Source of the DNA: Ilumatobacteraceae bacterium
GTDB lineage: Bacteria; Actinomycetota; Acidimicrobiia; Acidimicrobiales; Ilumatobacteraceae
Assembly: GCA_025463305.1 (NCBI GenBank)
Contig: JAOBWK010000088.1
Span: forward strand, 21,696 to 85,695
DNA length: 64,000 nt
Direction of reading: 5' to 3'
Notes under the pieces: generated by a model
Databases searched by the model: none
Told to the model about the DNA's origin: nothing
Seen by the model: only the letters and a program-made list of their open reading frames with translations
Made by a program: the position numbers and the translations under genes
Shown here: positions 15,960 through 23,744 of the stretch, in pieces
Numbering within the stretch: the first letter of the stretch is position 1
Layout of the letters: every line of letters starts with the position of its first letter

Positions 15960-16685
15960 CTACTCCCAGCGGAACAGGCGGGTGGCCGCAGCCGGAGCGA
16001 CGACGGCCCAGGCGACGAGGATCGCCCACGAGGTGCCGGGCCTGACGCCGCCGTGGGCGAGCGTCTCGCGCAGCACGTCGGCGAGCGCACCGGACGGCAG
16101 CGCCTTGGCCACCGCGGAGACCGGACCCGGGAGCTTGGCGAAGGGGATCACCATCCCGCCGAGCAGGAGCAGCACGAGGTACAGGCCGTTCTGGGCGGCG
16201 AGGTTGATCTCGCCGCGCAGCCGCCCGGCCAAGCTGAGCCCGATGCCGGCGAACGCGACGGTGCCGACGATGACGGCGCCGAGCGCACCGAGCCAGTTCG
16301 GTGCCGACGGCCGCCAGCCGAGCGCGTACGCCACCGGGATCAGCACCGCGAACTGCACCAGTTCGACGGCGATGACGGCGATGATCTTCGCCGCGATCAG
16401 CCGGCCCCGACCGAGTGGCGTGGCGCCGAGCCGCTTGAGCACCTTGTAGGTGCGCTCGAACCCGGTGCCGATGCCGAGGCTCACCATCGCCGACGACATC
16501 ACCGCGAGGCCGAGGATGCCGGGCGCGAGGAAGTCGACCGGATCCTTGGTGCCCGTCGGCAGCACGTCGACGAGGCTGAAGAAAACGAGCAGCATCACCG
16601 GGATGATGAGCGTCAGCAGCAGCTGCTCGCTGTTGCGCAACGTGGTCGACACCTCGTGGCGGGTCTGGGCCTGGAGGGTGTTCAC
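15960..16685 (-). CDS. ABC-2 type transporter permease
   Basis: 241 residues from GTG 16685, which overlaps the TGA of the ATPase gene as GTGA; an open upstream extension is rejected. Six membrane helices, with the ABC-2 signature region (ERTYKVLKRLGATPLGRGRLIAAKI) between helices 2 and 3 and a conserved ALPSGALADVLRETL before the last helix. It works with the ATPase just upstream as a drug, lipid or polysaccharide exporter. Lying next to the oxidase operon, heme or copper-related export is conceivable but unsupported. Confidence 0.85.
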   Translation of the reverse strand: MNTLQAQTRHEVSTTLRNSEQLLLTLIIPVMLLVFFSLVDVLPTGTKDPVDFLAPGILGLAVMSSAMVSLGIGTGFERTYKVLKRLGATPLGRGRLIAAKIIAVIAVELVQFAVLIPVAYALGWRPSAPNWLGALGAVIVGTVAFAGIGLSLAGRLRGEINLAAQNGLYLVLLLLGGMVIPFAKLPGPVSAVAKALPSGALADVLRETLAHGGVRPGTSWAILVAWAVVAPAAATRLFRWE

Positions 16686-17632
16686 GAGGGCGACCCACTC
16701 GATGCGGAGTCGCCGGTGAGGCGGAGGAACACGTCCTCGAGACGCTGCTGCCCGGCGCGCAGGTCTGCGATCGGTTCCCCGTGCGCCGCCAGCCACGCTG
16801 TCAGCGGGGCGACGAGCGAGGCGTCGCCGTCGACGACGTACTCGGCGGTGTCGGTGGCGGGACCGCCGGCCGCACGCACCTCGACACCGAGCGCGGCGCC
16901 GAGGGCCGAGCGGTCGAGCGTGGGGGCGGTGCGGAAGCGGATCTCGTCGTGCCCGCGGCGGAGCTCGTCGAGGCTGCCGTCGGCGACGACATGGCCGTGA
17001 TCGAAGATGATGACGTGGTCGGCGATCTTCTCCGCCTCGTCGAGCTCGTGGGTGGCGAGCACCACGGCACAGCCGTTGGCGGCGAGGCCGCGGACGATGG
17101 TGCGGATGGCCTGGCGGCCGGCGATGTCGACGCCGCTCGTCGGCTCGTCGAGGAATGCGACGTCGGGCTGCGCGGCCAGCGCGAGCGACAGCGAGAGGCG
17201 TTGCTTCTCGCCCCCGGACAGGCGTCGGTACGCCGTGCGGGAGCGCTCGGTGAGGCCGACCGTGTCGAGGAGCGCGGCCGGCTCGACGCCCTTGCCGTAC
17301 AGGTCGCAGTAGAGGCGGACAACGTCGGCGACGCGTGCGGAGGGCGACACGCCACCTTCCTGGAGCATGATGCCCATCCGCTCGCTGAGCTTGGCCTGGT
17401 CGCGGTGCGGGTCGAGGCCGAGCACGCTGACCCGGCCGCTGGTCGCGGTGCGGTAGCCCTCGCAGACCTCGATGGTGCTGGTCTTGCCGGCGCCGTTCGG
17501 TCCGAGCACGGCCGTGACCGCACCCGCCGCGGCGTGGAACGAGACGTGGTCCACCGCCACGAGATCGCCGTAGCGGACGACGAGATCCTCGACCACCACG
17601 GGATGGGAGGCGGCGTCGGGCACGGCGAACAC
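16682..17632 (-). CDS. ABC transporter ATP-binding protein
   Basis: 316 residues from GTG 17632 (GTG 17623 is possible). Walker A is GPNGAGKTST, the signature is LSGGEKQRLSLS, Walker B is PDVAFLDEPTSGVD and the switch His is in ATHELDEAE. The C-terminal 90 residues carry the extra domain common in ABC-2 drug exporters (DrrA-like). It is transcribed divergently from serS with 54 bases between starts and coupled to its permease. A much longer open frame continues antisense through serS but has no start support. Confidence 0.9.
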   Translation of the reverse strand: MFAVPDAASHPVVVEDLVVRYGDLVAVDHVSFHAAAGAVTAVLGPNGAGKTSTIEVCEGYRTATSGRVSVLGLDPHRDQAKLSERMGIMLQEGGVSPSARVADVVRLYCDLYGKGVEPAALLDTVGLTERSRTAYRRLSGGEKQRLSLSLALAAQPDVAFLDEPTSGVDIAGRQAIRTIVRGLAANGCAVVLATHELDEAEKIADHVIIFDHGHVVADGSLDELRRGHDEIRFRTAPTLDRSALGAALGVEVRAAGGPATDTAEYVVDGDASLVAPLTAWLAAHGEPIADLRAGQQRLEDVFLRLTGDSASSGSPS

Positions 17633-17686
17633 GCTACGCCAAATGGTCTCCGGGCCCCCAGCGCCGCGCCGGTAACCTGACCAACC

Positions 17687-18979
17687 GTGATCGACGTTCG
17701 CCTCCTCCGTACCGATGCCGCAGGGGTGCGCGCCGCACTGGCCCGCCGCGGCAAACCCGACCTCCTCGACCAGCTCGATCAGGCCGGTGCGCTCGACGAG
17801 CGGCTGCGCGAGATCACCGCCGAGCGCGACGATCTGCGCCGCCGGGTGAACGAGATCAGCAAGGACGTCGGTCAGCTGCGCAAGGCCGGCGACACGGCCG
17901 CGGCCGAGACCGCGATGGCCACCAGCCGCGAGCTCGGCGAGAGCGAGCGCACCCTGGCCGCCGAGCACGACGACGTGTCCGAGCAGCTCCACCAACTGCT
18001 GCTGCGCATCCCCAACCTGCCGCACCCCGACGCGCCCGACGGCGCCGGCGAGGAGGACAACCCGCTCGTCAAGGGACCGGTCAACCTCCCGGACACGTTC
18101 CCCGAGCACCAGCGCGTGCCGCACTGGGAGAGCGCCACCGCGCTCGGCATCCTCGACAACGAGCGGGCCACCAAGATCAGCGGGGCGATGTTCACGATGC
18201 AGCGCGGCCTCGGCGCGACGATGGCCCGCGCGCTGTGCCAGCTCGCGCTCGACAACAACGCCGACGCGTTCGAGGAGATCCGCCCGCCGTCGCTCGTCAC
18301 CACGGCCACGCTCACCGCGACCGGCCAGCTGCCGAAGTTCGCCGACGACGCCTTCTCGATCGAGCGCGATGATCTGTGGGCCATCCCCACTGCGGAGGTG
18401 CCGCTCACCTCGCTGTATGCGAACGAGATCCTCGACGAATCGGCGTTGCCGGCGTTGATGATGGCGCACACGTCGTGCTTCCGCCGCGAAGCCGGCTCGG
18501 CCGGGCGCGACACGCGCGGCATGCTGCGCACCCACGAGTTCGACAAGGTCGAGATCCTCGCCGTCGCCACGCCCGAGCAGGCGCCGGATCTGCTGCAGAT
18601 GATGGTCGGCCGGGTGGAGAAGACCATCGCCTCGCTCGGCCTGCCGTACCGGATCATCGAGATCTGCACCGGCGACATGGGCCAGAGCCACCACCGCTCG
18701 TTCGACATCGAGGTCTACGCACCGGGTTGCGACAAGTGGCTGGAGGTCAGCTCGGTCAGCTGGTTCAGCGACTACCAGGCCCGCCGTGGCGACATCCGCC
18801 TGCGCCGCCCGGACAAGAAGGGCACCGAGATCGCGCACACGCTCAACGGCTCGGCGCTCGCCGTGCCCCGGGTGTGGGCCGCGATCATCGAGAACAACCG
18901 TCAGGCCGATGGCAGCATCACCATCCCCGAGGTGCTGCTGCCGTACATGCGCGGCGCGACATCGATCTCGCCCCGATGA
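17687..18979 (+). CDS. serS: seryl-tRNA synthetase
   Basis: 430 residues from GTG 17687, the usual length. An N-terminal antiparallel coiled coil (residues about 25-105) binds the long variable arm of tRNA-Ser. Class II motifs follow: motif 2 SCFRREAGSAGRDTRGMLRTHEFDKVE and motif 3 LNGSALAVPRVWAAIIEN, with the TAEVPLT substrate loop. It charges tRNA-Ser and pre-charges tRNA-Sec if present. Confidence 0.97.
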   Translation: MIDVRLLRTDAAGVRAALARRGKPDLLDQLDQAGALDERLREITAERDDLRRRVNEISKDVGQLRKAGDTAAAETAMATSRELGESERTLAAEHDDVSEQLHQLLLRIPNLPHPDAPDGAGEEDNPLVKGPVNLPDTFPEHQRVPHWESATALGILDNERATKISGAMFTMQRGLGATMARALCQLALDNNADAFEEIRPPSLVTTATLTATGQLPKFADDAFSIERDDLWAIPTAEVPLTSLYANEILDESALPALMMAHTSCFRREAGSAGRDTRGMLRTHEFDKVEILAVATPEQAPDLLQMMVGRVEKTIASLGLPYRIIEICTGDMGQSHHRSFDIEVYAPGCDKWLEVSSVSWFSDYQARRGDIRLRRPDKKGTEIAHTLNGSALAVPRVWAAIIENNRQADGSITIPEVLLPYMRGATSISPR

Positions 18980-19000
18980 ACGAATCACAGTGAGCTCGCG

Positions 19001-19645
19001 GTGACCGACTCCATCCGCGATCGACGGGTGCAGTACGAGTCGGCCGGGCTTGACGTCGGCGACCTCGCCGCAGACCCGATCGCCCAGTGGCACCGCTGGT
19101 ACGCCCAGGCCGAAGAGGCCGGCTGCGTCGAGCCGAACGCGATGGTCGTGAGCACCATCGGCGACGACGGCATCCCCGACAGCCGCTACGTCCTGGCGCG
19201 CGGGGTGAGCGACGTCGGGTTCGCGTTCTACACCAACTACGACTCCGCGAAGAGCGCTCAGCTGGAGCACTCGCCCGGCGCGTCGGCGCTGTTCACGTGG
19301 CTGCAGCTGCATCGCCAGATGAAGATCCGCGGCACGGTGGCCAAGGTCTCGGCCGAGGCGTCGGACGCCTACTTCGCGGGCCGGCCGCGGTCGTCGCAGA
19401 TCGGGGCGTGGGCGTCACCGCAGTCCGAAGTGCTCGCCGACCGGGCCGAGCTCGATGCTCGGGTCGCCGAGGTGACGGCACGGTTCGCCGACACCGAGAC
19501 CATTCCCCGCCCGCCGTTCTGGGGCGGCTGGCTGATCACCCCCGTCGCCGCCGAGGTGTGGCAGGGCCGGCCGAGCCGCCTCCACGACCGCTTCCGCTAC
19601 CGCCTGGTCGAGGGGGTCTGGATCGCCGAGCGCCTCGCGCCGTAG
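19001..19645 (+). CDS. pdxH: pyridoxamine/pyridoxine 5'-phosphate oxidase
   Basis: 214 residues from GTG 19001. It contains DPIAQWHRWY, PDSRYVLARGV (FMN phosphate contacts), QIGAWASPQSEVL and the C-terminal RLHDRFRYRL with the substrate-binding RxH-like Arg/His, as in PdxH. It oxidises PNP/PMP to pyridoxal phosphate using FMN. It lies 21 bases after serS in the same direction. PLP users in this window include the decarboxylase at 38001. Confidence 0.93.
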   Translation: MTDSIRDRRVQYESAGLDVGDLAADPIAQWHRWYAQAEEAGCVEPNAMVVSTIGDDGIPDSRYVLARGVSDVGFAFYTNYDSAKSAQLEHSPGASALFTWLQLHRQMKIRGTVAKVSAEASDAYFAGRPRSSQIGAWASPQSEVLADRAELDARVAEVTARFADTETIPRPPFWGGWLITPVAAEVWQGRPSRLHDRFRYRLVEGVWIAERLAP

Positions 19646-19656
19646 GGCTGTCACGG

Positions 19657-19700
19657 CCCGCCCCCTTCTTGGCGGGGTGTCAGGGGCGACGTCGCCCCTG
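19657..19700. terminator. hairpin pair between convergent genes
   Basis: First a CCCGCC/GGCGGG hairpin with an 8-base pyrimidine loop (19657-19676), then a perfect 20-base palindrome at 19681-19700 centred on GACGTC. Both lie in the 57-base gap between the pdxH stop and the stop of the opposing hydrolase gene, so a two-way terminator is likely. A dyad with no loop could also be a protein site. Confidence 0.5.
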
Positions 19701-19702
19701 AG

Positions 19703-20299
19703 TCAGCCAGGCCAGGCGAGGGCCGCGTCGGCGAGCCCGGCGATGAGGGCCTCCGTGTGCGGGGTGTGACCCGGGCCCTCCCAGTCCCACCACATCGGGC
19801 TCGAGCCACGCACGCGTGGGGGCAGTTCGATCTGCACGCCCTGCCCGCGCGGCAGGTTGACCGGGTTGTCCAGGTGCTGGCCGCGGAGGTCGGAGGGGAT
19901 GGCGTCGAGATCGGTGACGATGTCGTACGCGGGCAGGCGGTGGTGCAGGAACGGGGCGAGGTGCTCGGCGAGCGCACGGTTGCGGCCGCCGAGCAGCAGC
20001 GACGTGAACAGGGCGCGGCGCCCGAAGCCGTGCACGGTGACGACGACGTCGACGTGATCGACGAACGACTGCATCGTCGGCGAGTCGGCCGGACTGAGCT
20101 TGTGTGACGGGATGTGCCACTGCAGGTCCTCGGGCTGGAGCAGCCCGTAGTAACTGGCGCCGCTGCGCTCGGCGGCCTCGGCCGCGATCACGTCGGTCAT
20201 CTCCTCCAGCGATCCGCCGTGGAACGCCATGAACCCGAACGTCGAGCGCAGCACGCACTCCTCGCGCACGCCGGGGGAGGCGAGCAGTTCGGCCAGCAT
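19703..20299 (-). CDS. poly-gamma-glutamate hydrolase family (DUF867/YjqB-like) protein
   Basis: 198 residues. Conserved blocks of the zinc-dependent PghP/YmaC family are visible: FMAFHGGSLEEMTDVIAAEAAE (zinc His and Glu), LLQPEDLQWHIPSHKLSP and VDVVVTVHGFGR (second His). It has no signal peptide. Its ATG overlaps the ccdA stop (TGATG), so it is coupled to the thioredoxin-CcdA genes. In other bacteria the family cuts gamma-linked glutamate polymers; the substrate here is unknown. Confidence 0.75.
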   Translation of the reverse strand: MLAELLASPGVREECVLRSTFGFMAFHGGSLEEMTDVIAAEAAERSGASYYGLLQPEDLQWHIPSHKLSPADSPTMQSFVDHVDVVVTVHGFGRRALFTSLLLGGRNRALAEHLAPFLHHRLPAYDIVTDLDAIPSDLRGQHLDNPVNLPRGQGVQIELPPRVRGSSPMWWDWEGPGHTPHTEALIAGLADAALAWPG

Positions 20300-21219
20300 C
20301 AGGCGTCGACGTGCTGTGGAGTGGCTGAGTGCGGGGCGGGCGAGTGTGGCGCGGAGTCATGCGACGATCCGTCGCCGGAGCGCCGAGTCAGGAGCAGGTA
20401 GACGACGCCGATCACGACCGGAACGGCAAGGATTCCCGCGAGCTTCAAGAACCCGACGCGGGTGAGGGCGTCCTGCAGCGAGCCCTGCCAGTGCAGCACC
20501 CGGCTGGTGAGACCGTCTTCGTTGCGGTCGCTGATCGAGGAGTACCAGTACCACGTGAGGTACATGCCCGTCGCGATCAGGAACACGGCGGCCACTCGGT
20601 CCATGTACTGCAGTGCGCCGCGCAGCACGCGCAGCAGGCCGCCACTCGCGAACGCGAGCGTGACGGTGAGCGCCGTCACCATCAGCGCCATGCCGACGCC
20701 GTACAGGGCGGTGCAGATGACGCCACTGACGAAGCCATGGGTGGAGAACGAGCCGAGCACCGCGGCGATCAGCAGGGGGATGCCGCAGCCGATCGAGGCG
20801 ACGGCGTAGGCGACGCCGAACCCGAACATCGACACGAAGGTCATGCTGCGCTCCTTGCCGCCACCGATCTCGGGCAGCGCGAACTTCGGCCGCCAGCCGG
20901 CCAGCATCAGGCAACCGACGATGATCACGGCGATGCCGACCACCAGCGAGACGTACTTGGCGTTGTCCTGCACTGCCGTAGTGAACACGCGGGAGATCGT
21001 GCCGACGATCAGGAACACCAGGATGAAGCCGGCCGATGTCGCGGCACTCACCACGAGGGCGCGAGACACACTGGCCCGCTGGCTGCCCGGCTTGGTGCCC
21101 TGCAGACCGAGGAAGTACATCAGGTAGGCGGGCAGCATCACGAAACCACACGGGTTGATCGCGGCGAGCATGCCGAGGGCGAGGCTGTAGGCGAAGCGCC
21201 CCTCGATGACGGCGATCAC
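20299..21219 (-). CDS. ccdA: cytochrome c biogenesis protein CcdA (thiol-disulfide membrane transporter)
   Basis: 306 residues from GTG 21219. Six to seven membrane helices; the first redox Cys is in LGMLAAINPCGFVMLPAYL and the second in ASIGCGIPLLIA, the DsbD/CcdA pattern. It passes reducing electrons from cytoplasmic thioredoxin to extracytoplasmic thiol proteins, needed for CxxCH heme attachment in proteins such as CtaC. It overlaps the thioredoxin gene by GTGA. The C-terminus carries an extra helix and an Ser/His-rich tail. Confidence 0.9.
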   Translation of the reverse strand: MIAVIEGRFAYSLALGMLAAINPCGFVMLPAYLMYFLGLQGTKPGSQRASVSRALVVSAATSAGFILVFLIVGTISRVFTTAVQDNAKYVSLVVGIAVIIVGCLMLAGWRPKFALPEIGGGKERSMTFVSMFGFGVAYAVASIGCGIPLLIAAVLGSFSTHGFVSGVICTALYGVGMALMVTALTVTLAFASGGLLRVLRGALQYMDRVAAVFLIATGMYLTWYWYSSISDRNEDGLTSRVLHWQGSLQDALTRVGFLKLAGILAVPVVIGVVYLLLTRRSGDGSSHDSAPHSPAPHSATPQHVDA

Positions 21220-21812
21220 GGCAGCAGCTTCGCGGCGATGGTGGAGCGGATGTCGGACTCGGTCAGCTCGACGCCCTTCTGGGCGACGATGGTGCCGTTG
21301 GCCGAGACGAAGATGGTGTACGGCAGCCCGGTGATGCCGAGTGCGCCCTGCAGCTGGCCGTTGATGTCAGACAGCAGCTCGTAGCGCACGCCCTTGTCGG
21401 TGGCGAACTTGATCGCGCTCGGCGTGTTCGCCGCGGCGTTCACGCCGATGAACCGCACCGTGTCGCCGAGGTCGGACTGGACCTTGGCCAGCGCCGGCAT
21501 CTCGCGCTTGCACGGCTCGCACGTGGTGGCCCACACGTTGATGACCATCGGCTGGCCGATGAGGTCCTTGGTGGAGACCGTGTTGCCGTTGGTGGCGGTG
21601 AGATCGACGACCGGCAACGGTTCGCCCTGGACCACCTTGTTGGTGAGGCCTTCAGACGGCTCCGGGTACACGCCACTCGAGGTGAGGGTCGCGTCGTTGC
21701 CCGAACTCGAGCTGCCGCTGTCGCCGGTACGGCTCAGCGCGTAACCACCACCCACGCTGATCACCACGGCAGCGGCCAGCGAACCAGCGAGCACCCGGGT
21801 GTTGACAGCCAC
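21216..21812 (-). CDS. membrane-anchored TlpA/ResA-like thioredoxin
   Basis: 198 residues from GTG 21812. An uncleaved N-terminal helix (VLAGSLAAAVVISVGGGYAL) anchors an extracytoplasmic thioredoxin fold. The active site is CEPC (residues about 104-107, in NVWATTCEPCKREMPAL) and the cis-Pro is in GITGLPYTIF. It is the likely partner of CcdA and may keep apocytochrome CxxCH thiols or the CuA cysteines reduced, which fits a genome with a caa3 oxidase. Confidence 0.88.
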   Translation of the reverse strand: MAVNTRVLAGSLAAAVVISVGGGYALSRTGDSGSSSSGNDATLTSSGVYPEPSEGLTNKVVQGEPLPVVDLTATNGNTVSTKDLIGQPMVINVWATTCEPCKREMPALAKVQSDLGDTVRFIGVNAAANTPSAIKFATDKGVRYELLSDINGQLQGALGITGLPYTIFVSANGTIVAQKGVELTESDIRSTIAAKLLP

Positions 21813-21829
21813 CGAGTCAGGATACCGAC

Positions 21830-21859
21830 GGTGGGGTGGACGTGTCCGTCCACCCCACC
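21830..21859 (-). terminator. strong GC hairpin just upstream of the thioredoxin gene
   Basis: A perfect 12-base inverted repeat (GGTGGGGTGGAC and complement) with a 6-base loop, ending 18 bases before the thioredoxin GTG. It lies downstream of whiB7 on the same strand, so it may end whiB7 transcripts. There is no T-tract. The 140 bases between it and whiB7 hold no gene that I can see. Confidence 0.45.
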
Positions 21860-21999
21860 TGCGGGTTTGAACCGGGGGTCGCTCGTCGACACGTGGCGTC
21901 CTGCGACGGGGGGTTTCGCAGGGAACGTGCCGGGCGTTGCCCCGGTCCAAGATCTGGGTTGTGCGCCGGTCGCGGCTCGGCCGGACCGGCCGGTACGGG

Positions 22000-22398
22000 T
22001 CAGGCGACCCGCACCGGCACGGCGATGGCGTCCTCGTTGATGACGACCAGCGGGCGTGGGTGCTTCGGTGGACGACCCCTCGGGCGCTTGTTGACGACGA
22101 TGCGCCCGCTCTCGATCAGCTCACCACCCCACACGCCCCAGGGTTCGACCCGTTCCAAGGCTCCTTCGAGACAGGTCGCCGACAGCGGGCACTTGCCACA
22201 GATGGCCTTGGCGCGGGCGATGGCGATGGGCTCGTCGGAGAAGAACAGGTGGGTCAGGGTGCCGTTGCCGTCGCGGCAGCGGGCCTTGGTCCAGTCGAGG
22301 ACCGAAGGTGCGTCACCGGCGTCGATGACGCTCGAGGCGGCGGCGAAGGAGTTGGTGATCATGGCGGTGTCGAGCTCGGTGAAGGTGACGGCGTACAT
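22000..22398 (-). CDS. whiB7: WhiB7-type iron-sulfur transcription factor
   Basis: 132 residues from ATG 22398, behind GAGAGGA. Four cluster-binding Cys (C41, C67, C70, C76) ligate a [4Fe-4S] cluster. EPWGVWGGE (85-93) is the sigma-factor-contact turn in the form typical of WhiB7, and the AT-hook RGRP (107-110, in KRPRGRPPK) is specific to that subgroup. WhiB7 binds the primary sigma factor and AT-rich DNA upstream of -35 boxes to switch on intrinsic antibiotic-resistance genes. Other Wbl proteins lack the AT-hook. Its long leader contains an ORF and a terminator, listed separately. Confidence 0.9.
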   Translation of the reverse strand: MYAVTFTELDTAMITNSFAAASSVIDAGDAPSVLDWTKARCRDGNGTLTHLFFSDEPIAIARAKAICGKCPLSATCLEGALERVEPWGVWGGELIESGRIVVNKRPRGRPPKHPRPLVVINEDAIAVPVRVA

Positions 22399-22471
22399 CT
22401 CGGGTCCTCTCGGTTTGCATTCGTTGGGTTCGGTCGGTGCTGTTTGTCGGACGGGCGGGCTGTTTCGGGGG

Positions 22472-22505
22472 AAACAAAAAGGCCGCCGGGTGATCCCGGC
22501 GGCCT
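22472..22505 (-). terminator. intrinsic terminator in the whiB7 leader (probable attenuator)
   Basis: On the minus strand an 11-base perfect stem (AGGCCGCCGGG and complement) with a 4-base loop is followed by TTTTTGTTT. It sits 26 bases after the leader ORF stop and 73 bases before the whiB7 start, so it would stop most transcripts before whiB7. The same arrangement is known for whiB7/wblC attenuators in mycobacteria and Streptomyces. Confidence 0.85.
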
Positions 22506-22531
22506 CGGAGCGATTGTGCTCGACGTAGTGG

Positions 22532-22738
22532 TTACGTCGTTCGCTGTCCGAGCCGTCGGGGCTGCTGGCGCTTGTTGCCGGTGACTGCCATGAACGCCAT
22601 CGTGTTCGCGGAGGAATCCACGAGCGCGATGGTGCACGGGGTCACCGTGGGCCAGGCATAGCCGAGGGCATGACGCACCGAGGCGCGCGCCACAGCGGCG
22701 TTGCCGGCTGCGTTCTGTGCGTGCGTCGTGCTGTTCAT
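22532..22738 (-). CDS. whiB7 leader ORF (uORF)
   Basis: 68 codons from ATG 22738, preceded by AGGAAG at a good distance, ending with TAA 26 bases before the attenuator hairpin. The translation (MNSTTHAQNAAGN..., ending KRQQPRRLGQRTT) has a basic, Pro-containing tail and matches no family I know. By analogy with mycobacterial and Streptomyces whiB7, ribosome stalling on this uORF under antibiotics would favour an antiterminator and let transcription reach whiB7. The role is inference from position. Confidence 0.6.
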   Translation of the reverse strand: MNSTTHAQNAAGNAAVARASVRHALGYAWPTVTPCTIALVDSSANTMAFMAVTGNKRQQPRRLGQRTT

Positions 22739-22784
22739 CGCGGGCTTCCTGACGTGGTACGGCACCGTGCCGGACCCGTCGACC

Positions 22785-22823
22785 AATAAACCACAGATCG
22801 TTCACACCCGTCAACCGATTAAT
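22785..22823 (-). promoter_or_regulatory. whiB7 leader promoter with WhiB7-type AT-rich element
   Basis: On the minus strand: ATTAAT (22818-22823), 3 bases, TTGACG (-35, 22809-22814), an 18-base spacer, then TTTATT (-10, 22785-22790). An AT-rich element three bases upstream of the -35 box is the hallmark of WhiB7-activated promoters as I recall it. The transcript would have a leader of about 380 nt before whiB7, suggesting autoregulation. Confidence 0.55.
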
Positions 22824-22873
22824 GCCAACCGTGTCACTCCCGGCCCGAGCGGGCGTTCGGTAGGGTCGGCAGC

Positions 22874-23722
22874 GTGTCGGACGCCACCGCAGACGGGATC
22901 GACGGTGGGACCGCGGCGCCGGACTGGCTGGTGCCGCGGCCGGCATCGGGGCGGGTGTTCGACAGCCGGCGGCGAGTGCGGCTGGGTGATTCGTCGCCCG
23001 GCGGTCGGCTGCGGCTCGACGCAGCGGCGCGCTACCTGCAGGACATCGCCAACGACGACTCCCGAGAAGCCGGCAGTGAGAACCCCACTGCGTGGGTGGC
23101 CCGGCGCACGGTCATCCGCGTCGAGCACCATCCCGAGTACCTCGACCTCGTCTCGCTGTCGACGTGGTGCAGCGGCCTCGGACCACGATGGGCGGAGCGG
23201 CGCTACTCAGTCGTGGCCGATGGCTCCGCAGCCGGCTGCATCGAGGCGGCCACGCTCTGGGTGCACGTCGACATGGCGACCATGAAGCCGATCCCCGTGC
23301 CCGAGGGCTTCGCCGAGCAGTTCGCCGAGGCCGCAGGCGGGCGCACCGTCAAGGCTCGGCTGCACCTGCCGACCCGGCCACCGACCGCGGCCGCCGACGG
23401 CGCTGGTGAACTCGCGGTGACGGACAACATCGGCGCGTGGCCGCTGCGGTTCGTCGACTTCGACATCCTCGGCCACGTCAACAACGCCGTCTACTGGGCG
23501 ATGGTGGAGGAGGAGATCGGCAACCGCCGCACCCGGGGCCTCCCGTTCGCGACGCCCTTCACCGTCACGCTCGAGCACCACGACGGCATCGACCGCGACG
23601 ACACCGTTGCGATCACCGTCCTCGACGCCGACGACGGGTTCGACCTCTGGGTGCACGCCCACAAGCCGGGCGGTCCGTCGGTGGCCGCGGTCGTGCGGGC
23701 GAGGGTGGACGCGCCCGTCTGA
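22874..23722 (+). CDS. acyl-ACP thioesterase-like double-hotdog protein
   Basis: 282 residues from GTG 22874. Two hotdog halves: an N-terminal one with RLRLDAAARYLQDIANDDSREAG and a C-terminal one with RFVDFDILGHVNNAVYWAMVEEEI. The DxxxHVNN..Y pattern is the active-site block of FatA-type acyl-ACP thioesterases (PF01643). It would release fatty acids from acyl-ACP or acyl-CoA. It is divergent from the whiB7 leader, whose promoter lies about 50 bases upstream, and convergent with the CHAD gene. Confidence 0.78.
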   Translation: MSDATADGIDGGTAAPDWLVPRPASGRVFDSRRRVRLGDSSPGGRLRLDAAARYLQDIANDDSREAGSENPTAWVARRTVIRVEHHPEYLDLVSLSTWCSGLGPRWAERRYSVVADGSAAGCIEAATLWVHVDMATMKPIPVPEGFAEQFAEAAGGRTVKARLHLPTRPPTAAADGAGELAVTDNIGAWPLRFVDFDILGHVNNAVYWAMVEEEIGNRRTRGLPFATPFTVTLEHHDGIDRDDTVAITVLDADDGFDLWVHAHKPGGPSVAAVVRARVDAPV

Positions 23723-23744
23723 CCATCGGCAGCCAGGCCTCGCT

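Noticed and set aside
16682..19312. An 876-codon minus-strand open frame covering serS
   Set aside because: Only the last third encodes the ABC ATPase. The rest is antisense to serS, has no start or ribosome site and reads as low-complexity Arg/Ala/Val, typical of shadow frames in GC-rich DNA.
19681..19700. Site-specific recombination or origin site
   Set aside because: A single 20-base palindrome between convergent stops is more simply explained as part of a terminator; no recombinase gene or iterons are nearby.
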